Assembly (NCBI RefSeq): GCF_022049065.2
Contig: NZ_CP095744.1
Location: forward strand, 558,001 to 622,000
Direction of reading: 5' to 3'
Length of the DNA: 64,000 bases
Source: Niallia sp. Man26
Lineage (GTDB): Bacteria > Bacillota > Bacilli > Bacillales > Cytobacillaceae
Shown: in pieces, positions 28,984-37,166 of the stretch
Layout of the letters: the number at the start of each line of letters is the position of its first letter
Position numbering within the stretch: the stretch's first letter is position 1
The notes under the pieces: generated by a model
The model's input: only the letters and a program-made list of their open reading frames with translations
Told to the model about the DNA's origin: nothing
Database searches by the model: none
Translations under genes and position numbers: made by a program

Positions 28984-28999
28984 AATCCAAGGTAATACC

Positions 29000-29138
29000 T
29001 TCTGTCTTAACGCTTACGAGGTTAGCTGCCGGATTCGGGCCAAGATAGTAGCCCTACCTTCTCATAAAGGATTCACCCCGGTGAGTTTTGCTCACGTATT
29101 GAATGGGTCCCCCGCTCCAAATGGATTTCAGCGATACA
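29000..29138 (-). ncRNA. c-di-AMP riboswitch (ydaO type), copy 2, nearest kdp
   Basis: The minus strand carries the ydaO signature: AGCGGGGGACCCA, GGGGTGAATCC, GTAGGGCTA, GGCCCGAATCCG, CAGCTAACCTCGTAAGCG. A terminator follows. Bound c-di-AMP, high at high potassium, should stop kdp transcription. Confidence 0.95.
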
Positions 29139-29160
29139 AGATATTTTTATTTAATTACAG

Positions 29161-29192
29161 AAAAAAGACCGCGGAGGATTACCCCGTGGTCG
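29161..29192 (-). terminator. Terminator of the promoter-proximal c-di-AMP riboswitch
   Basis: GACCACGG pairs with CCGCGGTC (one mismatch), followed by six T on the minus strand, between the two aptamers. Confidence 0.85.
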
Positions 29193-29221
29193 AGTTGATT
29201 TTTTCGATCACCAGTTACACA

Positions 29222-29357
29222 TCCTCTCTCTTTACGCTTACGAGGTTAGCTGTCGGATTCGGGCCAAAAGAGTAGCCCTACCTTCTACAGAAGGATTCAC
29301 CCCATGTGATTGTTCATCACAGATTGGGTCCCCCGCTCTTAAAAAGACTCAGCGAAT
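29222..29357 (-). ncRNA. c-di-AMP riboswitch (ydaO type), copy 1, tandem
   Basis: A second full ydaO aptamer: GAGCGGGGGACCCA, GGGGTGAATCC, GTAGGGCTA, GGCCCGAATCCG, CAGCTAACCTCGTAAGCG. It differs from copy 2 mainly in the variable hairpins (TGTGATGAACAATCACA against GTGAGCAAAACTCAC). It has its own terminator, so two switches act in series. Confidence 0.95.
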
Positions 29358-29530
29358 AAGAATTAATATTATGTTAGCAATCATACTCCTCCAATATTTT
29401 CTTGTAAAGACAGCTAATTGTTCAAATTTGTATAAATTACTCTTTATTTACTCGTTTAACCGAGATTTCATGTCCAAATATAACTCCAGCTCGAAATTTC
29501 TTTAAATATCTTAATATATTGTCAGTTTAC

Positions 29531-29582
29531 AAAAAAATACTTGTGGCAAGACCTGAGATAAAACTTTCAAAGTCTTGCCACT
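29531..29582 (-). terminator. Terminator of the sugar symporter gene
   Basis: GTGGCAAGAC and GTCTTGCCAC form a 10-base stem, with a T tract on the minus strand. Confidence 0.8.
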
Positions 29583-29597
29583 ACCTGTATGTTTTAT

Positions 29598-31022
29598 TTA
29601 TGATGCCTTTTTTTGACCCTTCGTCTTATTGATCCAAAAATTATCCATGTATTCAAGTGTTTTTCCCTTTGTTTCAGGGACCCATTTCCAGATAAATACT
29701 GCTGATAGAATGCTCATTACGCCATAAAAACCGTATGTTAACCCACCGCTGTATTCCATCATCATCGGATAGGTAGAGGAAATAAAATAGTTTGCTGCCC
29801 ATTGTGCAGCAACAGCAACTGCTACTGCCTGCCCTCTGATTTTATTAGGAAATATTTCTGCAATAAGCACCCAGCAGATTGGTCCCCATGACATCATAAA
29901 AGATGCTGTATAAACAATAATAAAAATTAATGTGCTGATTCCAATGATATTGGCAAAAGCAAGGCCGGCTACACCAAACATTCCTATTGCCATCCCGATA
30001 GAGCCAGTTATTAATAACGGTTTCCTACCCCACTTATCTACGGTAAATATAGCAATAACAGTGAAAACGACATTAACAAGCCCCATAACGATTGTTTGCA
30101 GCATCGAAGCATCTTTTGCCGCACCCATGCTTTCAAAGATTCGAGGAGCATAATATAAAGCAACATTTATTCCTACAAACTGCTGAAAAACAGACAGCAT
30201 TATCCCAATAACAATGACAAGCTTTCCAAAAGATAAAAGTTTAGCAGACTTTGTTGGTTCTTGTGTTACATTCAATGTCTGTTTAATTTCTTGTAGAATC
30301 GTTTTTGCTTGTTCTGCACCGTTTATCTTGGCTAACACATGCATTGCTTTAGTATCTTCTCTCTTAAACGCTAAGTAGCGTGGAGTTTCCGGAACTAAAA
30401 AGAGCAGCAGACCAAACAGCACTGCAGGTATTGCTTCCGAAGCAAACATATAACGCCAGCCAATTTCATTAACCCATTCTACCGTTTGTCCGTTTGCTAT
30501 CCCCCAGTTAACAAAATAAACGACCAGCATTCCAAATATAATCATAAATTGGTTAAAAGAGACCATTTTACCGCGAATATCCGCTGGGGCAATTTCCCCA
30601 ATATACATTGGAGTAATTGCAGATGCAAGCCCTACGCCAACTCCGCCAATGATTCGATACAAGTTAAACACAAACAACAATGCAATGCTTGGCTCCCCTT
30701 GCTGAAAGAAGAGAAATTCAGGGTATCCTGACCCTAATGCCGAAATAAAGAAAAGGACTGCTGCAATGATAAGCGACTTCTTGCGACCAAATGCAGACGC
30801 AAAATAACCTGATATTAATCCTCCGATAATACAGCCGATAAGTGCACTCGAAATAGTTGCACCATGCGCTAATGTTCCTAAATCTAAGCTTGTAATTAAA
30901 TATGCTTGTACGGATTTTTCAGCCCCAGAAATGACTGCTGTATCATATCCAAATAAAAGGCCGCCAATTGCTGCTACGAGTGTTAATGAGAAGATATAGA
31001 GTGAATTTCGTTTCTGCTTCAT
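29598..31022 (-). CDS. Sugar-porter MFS symporter, probably xylose
   Basis: 474 residues, 12 segments. Sugar-porter motifs: GGLLFGYDTAVISGA, GRKKS, RIIGGVGVGLASAITPMYIGEIAP, VPETPRYL, QQFVGINVALYYAP, DKWGRKPL, and VPETKGKTLE. This is the XylE/XylT class. The XylR-type operator upstream supports D-xylose. The usual ribosome site is displaced: AGGAGGT lies about 50 bases before the ATG with a hairpin between. Confidence 0.88.
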   Translation of the reverse strand: MKQKRNSLYIFSLTLVAAIGGLLFGYDTAVISGAEKSVQAYLITSLDLGTLAHGATISSALIGCIIGGLISGYFASAFGRKKSLIIAAVLFFISALGSGYPEFLFFQQGEPSIALLFVFNLYRIIGGVGVGLASAITPMYIGEIAPADIRGKMVSFNQFMIIFGMLVVYFVNWGIANGQTVEWVNEIGWRYMFASEAIPAVLFGLLLFLVPETPRYLAFKREDTKAMHVLAKINGAEQAKTILQEIKQTLNVTQEPTKSAKLLSFGKLVIVIGIMLSVFQQFVGINVALYYAPRIFESMGAAKDASMLQTIVMGLVNVVFTVIAIFTVDKWGRKPLLITGSIGMAIGMFGVAGLAFANIIGISTLIFIIVYTASFMMSWGPICWVLIAEIFPNKIRGQAVAVAVAAQWAANYFISSTYPMMMEYSGGLTYGFYGVMSILSAVFIWKWVPETKGKTLEYMDNFWINKTKGQKKAS

Positions 31023-31031
31023 AGTCTGCTA

Positions 31032-31069
31032 GACAGAGTATTAATTTGCTTTCTGCAAACTGCTCTGCC
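31032..31069 (-). other. Hairpin between ribosome site and start codon of the symporter
   Basis: GGCAGAG and GTTTGC on the minus strand pair with CTCTGTC and GCAAAT. The hairpin lies between AGGAGG (31073-31078) and the ATG (31022) and would bring them close together. Confidence 0.6.
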
Positions 31070-31189
31070 TATACCTCCTTCTATTTTATGTGTTTGAAAA
31101 ACTAGGCAAACTTTCATTTAGCGGTGAATTTAGCTTAAAATGCTACCTGCAGCTAATTCTTGTCATCATTCCATCTCCTCTCCTATGTA

Positions 31190-31204
31190 AAGAAAGCGTT
31201 TTAA
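31190..31204. promoter_or_regulatory. cre-like site
   Basis: AAGAAAGCGTTTTAA matches the CcpA consensus except for two symmetric positions. It is placed between the operator and the symporter gene. Confidence 0.45.
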
Positions 31205-31225
31205 TACGGTTTAATTATATCTCGA

Positions 31226-31258
31226 ACACTTAGTTTGTGCAATCAACAAACTAAGTGT
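31226..31258. promoter_or_regulatory. XylR operator (xylO)
   Basis: Perfect 13-base arms ACACTTAGTTTGT (31226-31238) and ACAAACTAAGTGT (31246-31258) with a 7-base spacer. The core TTAGTTTGT / ACAAACTAA is that of Bacillus xylO. Confidence 0.85.
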
Positions 31259-31401
31259 TTTTGTAATTATAATTAGACTAATACCTATCCGCTTAATAAA
31301 ACTAATACTGTATCCTATTAAAAAGATGTCGTAATGACGAAAAATTTTTATTGCTGCTTACTTTTACATTTGGTCATGTGAAGGTTCACTACTTTAACTT
31401 G

Positions 31402-31433
31402 AGAAAAGCAAAAAGCGTTGTATAAACAACGCT
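31402..31433 (-). terminator. Diguanylate cyclase terminator
   Basis: AGCGTTGT/ACAACGCT hairpin and T-rich tail on the minus strand, adjoining the stop codon. Confidence 0.85.
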
Positions 31434-32525
31434 CTAATCATAAACAACTTGATTACGTCCCAGCTTTTTCGCTTGATACAATGCTTTATCCGCTTTATTT
31501 ATAAATAAGTTAATATCATTTACACCTTTATCAAAAGCTGCCACCCCTATGGAAACAGTGATGTTAATCGTTTCTCCATTACTTAACATAAATACGTGAT
31601 CTTCTACCGATTTTCTAATCCGTTCACTAATTTCAGATGACAATTCGGTTGAACAGTCTACTAAAATAACGGTAAATTCCTCCCCGCCGTTCCGGCTAAT
31701 GATATCGGTTGGTCTTGTGGAATTTTTGAGAATGCTACCAACCTCTTTTAACACCATATCTCCTTCTAAATGCCCGTAAGTATCATTAATTTTTTTAAAA
31801 AAGTCGATATCGATATATAGAAGTGTTAAAGCTTCATTCCTTGTTGCAGCCATTTTCATCAGTTTCTTACAAATATAATCAAATTTTCTAACATTATTTA
31901 GGCCTGTTAAGCTGTCTATCGTTGATTCTAACTTGTATTTATTAAATAACTCCTGGCTTGCTCTAATGTACTCGATTACGTTAAAAGATGCATAACCAGC
32001 TACATAGGTGAATATAACATGCAAAAACATCGAGAAAATATAATGTTTTATATCGTCTAATACAAAAAAATAAAGTATCGTCGTTAGTATAATATTTGTC
32101 GTAGTTAAAGTAGCAAATACCTTATGCTTACCTGAAATATTTCTATTAGCAATAAAGATAGAAACAAAGGCTATTAAAAACAAGACGATTATCACTACAA
32201 AAGAGAAGTCTCTGTTAATAAAAAAATCACCGAAAATGATTAACGCCGCACAAAGATAAGCAGGAATTCCCCTACCGTAATATGCAAGCAAGATAATTGG
32301 TAAATGGCGCAGATCGATTAAAAAGCTGCCATGAATGCTAAATATCATTAAAAGTATGCCAATAATTCCCCCTGCAAAACCCATAAGTAGTTTTATATGA
32401 AGTGGAGAATCTTGATGAAGCTGTGAATCCTTCATGACTCTGGAATAGAAAAAAAGGACAGAAATCAATATTGTTAAATTTACAAAAAAGTCCTTGATAA
32501 TAATGATTGTCATTATTTTTATCAC
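31434..32525 (-). CDS. Membrane diguanylate cyclase (5TM-LYT type sensor + GGDEF)
   Basis: 363 residues. Residues 1-190 have five to six membrane segments of the 5TMR-LYT type (GGIIGILLMIFSIHG, IDLRHLPIILLAYYGRGIPAYL). The GGDEF domain has an intact GGEEF active site and, five residues before it, the RPTD inhibitory site, so it should make c-di-GMP with product feedback. No ribosome site is obvious at the first ATG; a Met at residue 5 is possible. Confidence 0.9.
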   Translation of the reverse strand: MIKIMTIIIIKDFFVNLTILISVLFFYSRVMKDSQLHQDSPLHIKLLMGFAGGIIGILLMIFSIHGSFLIDLRHLPIILLAYYGRGIPAYLCAALIIFGDFFINRDFSFVVIIVLFLIAFVSIFIANRNISGKHKVFATLTTTNIILTTILYFFVLDDIKHYIFSMFLHVIFTYVAGYASFNVIEYIRASQELFNKYKLESTIDSLTGLNNVRKFDYICKKLMKMAATRNEALTLLYIDIDFFKKINDTYGHLEGDMVLKEVGSILKNSTRPTDIISRNGGEEFTVILVDCSTELSSEISERIRKSVEDHVFMLSNGETINITVSIGVAAFDKGVNDINLFINKADKALYQAKKLGRNQVVYD

Positions 32526-32714
32526 CTTAATTATTATTAATGGCTTAACTGCCCAATTACTGTTTATATCGGTAGCATTATATAGGTTTACAGCGATTTT
32601 ACTTTTGTGTAAACAATATATTTTTTACAAAAAAATCTTATTAATTGGGAATAATCAGAAAATCTATAATATCTTTTTGGGACTATTTTTTAAACGAACA
32701 AGCAAATTTTTGCA

Positions 32715-32763
32715 AAATAAAAACACCTCCCGATATGCAATGAAACTGGTTCATTACGTATCG
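32715..32763 (-). terminator. tRNA operon terminator
   Basis: CGATACGTAATGAA pairs with TTCATTGCATATCG with a few wobbles or mismatches, followed by GTTTTTATTTT on the minus strand. It lies just after the last tRNA. Confidence 0.7.
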
Positions 32764-32801
32764 AAAGGCATTCCGTGCAGTAAGTCCAACTGCATTTGGT
32801 A

Positions 32802-32875
32802 CGCGCCTTAGAGGATTCGAACCTCTGACCGTACGCTTAGAAGGCGTATGCTCTATCCAGCTGAGCTAAAGGCGC
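32802..32875 (-). tRNA. tRNA-Arg (TCT)
   Basis: Cloverleaf with acceptor GCGCCTT/AAGGCGC and loop CTTCTAA (anticodon TCT). No encoded CCA. Last gene of the array. Confidence 0.95.
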
Positions 32876-32910
32876 ATGTTTTGTTTTCGTTATGTATATA
32901 TTAATTTATA

Positions 32911-32985
32911 TGGCTCCGCAGGTAGGATTCGAACCTACGACCGCTCGGTTAACAGCCGAGTGCTCTACCACTGAGCTACTGCGGA
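32911..32985 (-). tRNA. tRNA-Asn (GTT)
   Basis: Acceptor TCCGCAG/CTGCGGA, loop CTGTTAA (anticodon GTT), CCA encoded. Confidence 0.95.
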
Positions 32986-32994
32986 ACAATAATA

Positions 32995-33071
<77 letters not shown>

Positions 33072-33080
33072 ATATTATTT

Positions 33081-33154
33081 TGGAGCGGGTGATGAGAATC
33101 GAACTCACGACATCAGCTTGGAAGGCTGAGGTTTTACCATTAAACTACACCCGC
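33081..33154 (-). tRNA. tRNA-Gly (TCC)
   Basis: Acceptor GCGGGTG/CACCCGC, loop CTTCCAA (anticodon TCC), CCA encoded. Confidence 0.95.
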
Positions 33155-33188
33155 AAGGATAAAAAGGGAATAAATCATTCCCTTATGA

Positions 33189-33260
33189 CTGGGCTAGCTG
33201 GATTCGAACCAACGAGTGACGGAGTCAAAGTCCGTTGCCTTACCGCTTGGCTATAGCCCA
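33189..33260 (-). tRNA. tRNA-Gln (TTG)
   Basis: Acceptor TGGGCTA/TAGCCCA, loop CTTTGAC (anticodon TTG). No encoded CCA. Confidence 0.95.
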
Positions 33261-33278
33261 ATGAATATGAAGAAAATA

Positions 33279-33355
33279 TGGGGCGACTGATGGGAATCGA
33301 ACCCACGAATGTCGGAGCCACAATCCGATGCGTTAACCACTTCGCCACAACCGCC
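33279..33355 (-). tRNA. tRNA-His (GTG)
   Basis: Extra 5' G (G-1) opposite discriminator C, loop TTGTGGC (anticodon GTG), CCA encoded. Confidence 0.95.
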
Positions 33356-33366
33356 AAGGTTATAAA

Positions 33367-33450
33367 TGGTGGAGGGGGACGGATTCGAACCGCCGAACCC
33401 GAAGGAGCGGATTTACAGTCCGCCGCGTTTAGCCACTTCGCTACCCCTCC
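33367..33450 (-). tRNA. tRNA-Tyr (GTA)
   Basis: 84 bases with a long variable arm; acceptor GGAGGGG, anticodon GTA in loop CTGTAAA, CCA encoded. Confidence 0.95.
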
Positions 33451-33478
33451 GATATTATATTACAAACATATTTAAAAA

Positions 33479-33555
33479 TGGCGGTCCGGACGGGACTCGA
33501 ACCCGCGACCTCCTGCGTGACAGGCAGGCATTCTAACCAACTGAACTACCGGACC
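33479..33555 (-). tRNA. tRNA-Asp (GTC)
   Basis: Acceptor GGTCCGG/CCGGACC, loop CTGTCAC (anticodon GTC), CCA encoded. Confidence 0.95.
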
Positions 33556-33558
33556 AGA

Positions 33559-33632
<74 letters not shown>

Positions 33633-33654
33633 ATAATATTATTTATTTAACTAA

Positions 33655-33747
33655 TGGAGGAGGAAAGGGGATTCGAACCCCTGCGCGGTTTGACCCGCCT
33701 GTCGGTTTTCAAGACCGATCCCTTCAGCCGGACTTGGGTATTCCTCC
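33655..33747 (-). tRNA. tRNA-Ser (TGA)
   Basis: 93 bases with a long variable arm; acceptor GGAGGAA/TTCCTCC, loop CTTGAAA (anticodon TGA), CCA encoded. The discriminator base reads T, where G is usual for serine. Confidence 0.93.
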
Positions 33748-33765
33748 TTGATAAAAGCATTCCGA

Positions 33766-33842
33766 TGGTGGACCTTGTAGGACTCGAACCTACGACCGGA
33801 CGGTTATGAGCCGTCTGCTCTAACCAACTGAGCTAAAGGTCC
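33766..33842 (-). tRNA. tRNA-Ile2 (CAT, lysidine type)
   Basis: Acceptor GGACCTT/AAGGTCC with loop CTCATAA; this body and its place after Met match the B. subtilis isoleucine tRNA read as CAT and modified by TilS. CCA encoded. Confidence 0.85.
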
Positions 33843-33848
33843 GAAATA

Positions 33849-33925
33849 TGGTAGCGGCGGAGGGGATCGAACCCCCGACCTCACGGGTATGAACCGTACG
33901 CTCTAGCCAGCTGAGCTACACCGCC
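33849..33925 (-). tRNA. Elongator tRNA-Met (CAT)
   Basis: Acceptor GGCGGTG, loop TTCATAC (anticodon CAT), CCA encoded. Body like B. subtilis elongator Met. Confidence 0.92.
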
Positions 33926-33954
33926 ATATTATCATCCATACATTTTTATAAAAT

Positions 33955-34030
33955 TGGTGGAGCCTAGCGGGATCGAACCGCTGACCTCCTGCGTGCAAGG
34001 CAGGCGCTCTCCCAGCTGAGCTAAGGCCCC
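33955..34030 (-). tRNA. tRNA-Ala (TGC)
   Basis: Loop CTTGCAC (anticodon TGC), acceptor GGGGCCT/AGGCTCC with the G3:U70 identity pair, CCA encoded. Confidence 0.95.
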
Positions 34031-34051
34031 GTTATTATTTTAGAATATTAA

Positions 34052-34128
34052 TGGTCGGGAAGACAGGATTCGAACCTGCGACCCCTTGGTCCCAAACCAA
34101 GTGCTCTACCAAGCTGAGCTACTTCCCG
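34052..34128 (-). tRNA. tRNA-Pro (TGG)
   Basis: Acceptor CGGGAAG/CTTCCCG, loop TTTGGGA (anticodon TGG), CCA encoded. Confidence 0.95.
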
Positions 34129-34131
34129 ATA

Positions 34132-34208
<77 letters not shown>

Positions 34209-34215
34209 ATTTTTT

Positions 34216-34290
34216 TGGAGCGGAAGACGAGGTTCGAACTCGCGACCCCCACCTTGGCAAGGTGGTGTTCTACCACTGAACTACTTCCGC
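34216..34290 (-). tRNA. tRNA-Gly (GCC)
   Basis: Acceptor GCGGAAG/CTTCCGC, loop TTGCCAA (anticodon GCC), CCA encoded. Confidence 0.95.
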
Positions 34291-34308
34291 TTAGAGTATG
34301 AAATTAAA

Positions 34309-34393
34309 TGGTGCGGGTGAAGGGAGTCGAACCCCCACGCCTTGCGGCGCTAGATCCTAAGTCTAGTGCGTCTGCCAATTCCGCCACACCCGC
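34309..34393 (-). tRNA. tRNA-Leu (TAG)
   Basis: 85 bases with a long variable arm, loop CTTAGGA (anticodon TAG), CCA encoded. Confidence 0.95.
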
Positions 34394-34398
34394 GTAAA

Positions 34399-34474
34399 TG
34401 GTGAGTCATGCAGGATTCGAACCTGCGACCCTCTGATTAAAAGTCAGATGCTCTACCAACTGAGCTAATGACTC
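34399..34474 (-). tRNA. tRNA-Lys (TTT)
   Basis: Acceptor GAGTCAT/ATGACTC, loop CTTTTAA (anticodon TTT), CCA encoded. Confidence 0.95.
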
Positions 34475-34490
34475 ATCTCATTTTAAAAGA

Positions 34491-34566
<76 letters not shown>

Positions 34567-34573
34567 ATTTATA

Positions 34574-34649
34574 TGGTGGAGGATGACGGGATCGAACCGC
34601 CGACCCTCTGCTTGTAAGGCAGATGCTCTCCCAGCTGAGCTAATCCTCC
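34574..34649 (-). tRNA. tRNA-Val (TAC)
   Basis: Acceptor GGAGGAT/ATCCTCC, loop CTTACAA (anticodon TAC), CCA encoded. Confidence 0.95.
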
Positions 34650-34655
34650 GAATAT

Positions 34656-34730
34656 TGGTGACCCATACGGGATTCGAACCCGTGTTACCGCCGTGAAAGG
34701 GCGGTGTCTTAACCGCTTGACCAATGGGCC
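34656..34730 (-). tRNA. tRNA-Glu (TTC)
   Basis: Acceptor GGCCCAT/ATGGGTC, loop CTTTCAC (anticodon TTC), CCA encoded. First gene of the array. Confidence 0.95.
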
Positions 34731-34795
34731 AGTTTTTATATTTCTTCCTTGCTGATTCAGCGTTTATTTCGTTTGTTGTATCAGCGACAAGTAGT

Positions 34796-34825
34796 ATTAT
34801 ATAACTCTATGCAAGTTAACGTCAA
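34796..34825 (-). promoter_or_regulatory. Promoter of the tRNA operon
   Basis: Minus-strand -35 TTGACG (34820-34825), 18-base spacer, -10 TATAAT (34796-34801). The -10 lies about 65 bases before tRNA-Glu. Near-consensus SigA promoter, strong as expected for stable RNA. Confidence 0.88.
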
Positions 34826-34888
34826 CACTTTTTTAAAACTTTTTTTAAAAAAATAGGCTCATTTTTGCAAAATGCCGTCATATCAAGG

Positions 34889-34919
34889 AAAACCGCCCTG
34901 TTTTTAAGACGGTTTTTTT
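34889..34919. terminator. Terminator-like hairpin
   Basis: AAAACCG and CGGTTTT arms with a T tract on the plus strand; it may be a back-up terminator for hmp on the minus strand. Confidence 0.5.
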
Positions 34920-35001
34920 ATTTTAAACGAAATATGTTTTAAAAAAAAGCACCCTTTGCACCAAAAAAACTAATGAAAACGAAGATTGATTTTTAGAATA
35001 G

Positions 35002-35030
35002 ATGAAAAAGAAGCGGACATTTGCCCGCTC
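35002..35030 (-). terminator. hmp terminator
   Basis: GAGCGGG/CCGCTT hairpin with TTCTTTTTC after it on the minus strand. Confidence 0.75.
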
Positions 35031-35042
35031 CTCCCTATTCAA

Positions 35043-36239
35043 CTATTCCAAATTGCTTGCTGGACCAAAAAATTCAAAATGAATATTCTCCGCTGGCACA
35101 TGCAATTCTTTTAAATGAGCGTTTATTAGTTTCATAAATGCAGTTGGTCCGCAGAAATAGAAATCCGCATCCTTACTTGGAACAATTGACTGCAGCCATT
35201 CAAGATCCATATAGCCTTCTTTATCAAATACCTTAGCTTCTATATCTTTTTCTGTTGGTGAAGAGTAAGCAACATAACTTCTTATATTAGTATGCTTGTC
35301 AGTTAGCTGTTGCAATTCTTGTTTCATTGCATGAACAGAGCTGTTCAATGCACCGTGAACAAACACTACTTCTCGCTCTGGCTGCTCTTTGACAATTGTG
35401 TTAAGCATGCTGATCATTGGGGTAATGCCGACACCGCCACTGATTAGTACAACTGGAGTTTCCTTTTGGTCAAGAACAAATTCCCCAGCTGGTGCACTTA
35501 TTTCTAAGACAGAACCTGCTTGGATCTCATTATGAAGGTAATTGGAAACTACCCCATGTTCTTCTCGCTTCACACTTATACGATAGTAAGACTTGCCTGA
35601 CGCATCAGATAAGCTGTAGTGGCGAATATGTGAATATTCTTCTCCTTCTGGATGCACTCTTACTGTTAAGTATTGACCTGGTAGGAATGATGCAATTTCC
35701 TGTCCGTCTTCTGCTTCTAAATAGAAGGATGTTATTACATCACTTTCTGCTACTTTCTTTGTAACGACAAAGTTTCGGAAGCCTTCCCAGCCGCCTGTTT
35801 GTTTTTTTGCTTCTCTGTACATATCTTGTTCAATACCGATAAAGGCATCTGCAATAACACCATAAGCCTCTGCCCATGCACCGATAATCTCATCTGTTGC
35901 GGCATCGCCCAATACATCCTTGATAGCTTGTAATAACGTTTCCCCAACAATTGGATAATGTTCTGGCAATACACCTAGCGCTCTATGTTTTTGCGCAATT
36001 TGTTTAACAACCGGAATAATCGCACCTAACTTATCAATATGAACCGCTGCTGCATAAACAGCATTAGCGAGAGCCGTTTGCTGCTTACCCTCTCTTTGAT
36101 TAGCATGATTAAAGATATTCAATAATTCTGAATGATTAGTAAATAGTGTTTTGTAAAAGCGAGTTGTTATCTCTGTTCCATGCAATTCTAATACAGGCAC
36201 AGTACTCTTAATAATTTCAATTGTTTTTTCATTTAACAT
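35043..36239 (-). CDS. hmp: Flavohaemoglobin (nitric oxide dioxygenase)
   Basis: 398 residues from MLNEKTIEIIKST (36239), with GGGGGAAG upstream. Globin domain about 1-140 (haem-ligand His in QKHRALGV), FAD domain (RHYSLSDASG) and NAD(P)H domain (VLISGGVGITPMISML; FYFCGPTAFM). It oxidises NO to nitrate. It is divergent from nsrR across an NsrR operator, so NO should induce it. Confidence 0.95.
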   Translation of the reverse strand: MLNEKTIEIIKSTVPVLELHGTEITTRFYKTLFTNHSELLNIFNHANQREGKQQTALANAVYAAAVHIDKLGAIIPVVKQIAQKHRALGVLPEHYPIVGETLLQAIKDVLGDAATDEIIGAWAEAYGVIADAFIGIEQDMYREAKKQTGGWEGFRNFVVTKKVAESDVITSFYLEAEDGQEIASFLPGQYLTVRVHPEGEEYSHIRHYSLSDASGKSYYRISVKREEHGVVSNYLHNEIQAGSVLEISAPAGEFVLDQKETPVVLISGGVGITPMISMLNTIVKEQPEREVVFVHGALNSSVHAMKQELQQLTDKHTNIRSYVAYSSPTEKDIEAKVFDKEGYMDLEWLQSIVPSKDADFYFCGPTAFMKLINAHLKELHVPAENIHFEFFGPASNLE

Positions 36240-36308
36240 GATTACTTCCCCCATCATTTAAACATGTATTCGTTCTACATGTTTCCATTATACTTAACTT
36301 AATTACAA

Positions 36309-36331
36309 AAGATATATTTTGAATACATCTT
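36309..36331. promoter_or_regulatory. NsrR operator
   Basis: Dyad with arms AAGATATATT (from 36309) and AATACATCTT (to 36331), fitting the AAGATGCATTT-type NsrR box, in the hmp-nsrR intergenic region. Confidence 0.8.
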
Positions 36332-36404
36332 TCATAAATTTGTCACAATTACACATTAAGCGGTTAGGTGCTATAATAAAGAGAGCTTCAATGGAGGTTT
36401 TCTA

Positions 36405-36854
36405 ATGAGATTAACAAATTATACGGATTATTCTTTACGCGTGTTAGTATATTTAGGATTAAAAAAGGACGGTCAATTAAGTACTATTCAAGAAATTGCC
36501 GATACATATAATATTTCTAAGAACCATCTAATGAAAATCATTCATCACTTAGGAAAACTTGGCTATATTGAAACAATCAGAGGGCGAAACGGCGGATTAA
36601 AACTCGCTATGAAACCTAACGAGATCAATATCGGGAAAGTAGTAACAGCAACAGAAGAAGATTTCCATATTGTCAACTGCTTCACTGAAGGAAGAAATCA
36701 CTGCATCCTAACCCCTTCCTGTAAGCTAAAGCATGCTCTAAATGAGGCGCTTCAGGCATTCTTGTCCGTTCTTAACAGCTATACGCTAGAAGATTTCCTT
36801 CATAATGATGACGAACTTAATGCCTTAATTGGAGATCCATTTTCTAATAAATAA
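36405..36854 (+). CDS. nsrR: NO-sensing Rrf2-family repressor NsrR
   Basis: 149 residues. Winged HTH (LSTIQEIADTYNISKNHLMKI) and three cluster cysteines in NCFTEGRNHCILTPSCKLK, spaced as in NsrR. It holds a 4Fe-4S cluster that NO destroys, which frees the hmp promoter. GGAGGTTT ribosome site. Confidence 0.94.
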   Translation: MRLTNYTDYSLRVLVYLGLKKDGQLSTIQEIADTYNISKNHLMKIIHHLGKLGYIETIRGRNGGLKLAMKPNEINIGKVVTATEEDFHIVNCFTEGRNHCILTPSCKLKHALNEALQAFLSVLNSYTLEDFLHNDDELNALIGDPFSNK

Positions 36855-37166
36855 ATGAGTACAAAAAAACCTCAAACTACTGCGTTTGAGGTTTACCTCT
36901 TTATCCTTACGTCTTCATTGTTTATACTGCTTAAATTGAAGACACTGCATGCTTTTATTAAATCTTTTCATTGTCTCTTACATCACAACTCTCAAACTGT
37001 TCCTTCCATCTTTCTATTAAGCTGACTCTTTTACATGTTATAAGTGATAACAATTGCATACATAAGTAAAAGCCTTGCTTGAATCATCATTATTCATGAT
37101 TATTTTTTCCAATAGAAACATACCCCTCAATCGTTGGTTAATTATATACATATATCTCCATATAAA
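36855..37166. other. Gene-free stretch, 312 bases
   Basis: AT-rich; contains only the nsrR terminator. Confidence 0.5.
36864..36895 (+). terminator. nsrR terminator
   Basis: AAACCTCAAAC pairs with GTTTGAGGTTT around TACTGC. T tracts exist on both sides. Confidence 0.85.

Larger units (their letters stand above)
31023..31433. other. Intergenic region with xylO and cre-like sites
   Basis: 411 bases. It contains the symporter leader hairpin, a cre-like site, the xylO palindrome and the diguanylate cyclase terminator. No ORF. Confidence 0.6.
34731..35042. other. Intergenic region with tRNA promoter and terminators
   Basis: 312 bases with the tRNA operon promoter and two hairpins. No rRNA gene and no ORF. 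Confidence 0.6.

Noticed and set aside
29000..29357. Assembly duplication of one riboswitch
   Set aside because: The copies differ in variable hairpins, spacers and terminators, so they are true separate elements.
32494..32811. 105-codon plus-strand frame before the tRNA array
   Set aside because: It overlaps the diguanylate cyclase start, the tRNA terminator and tRNA-Arg.
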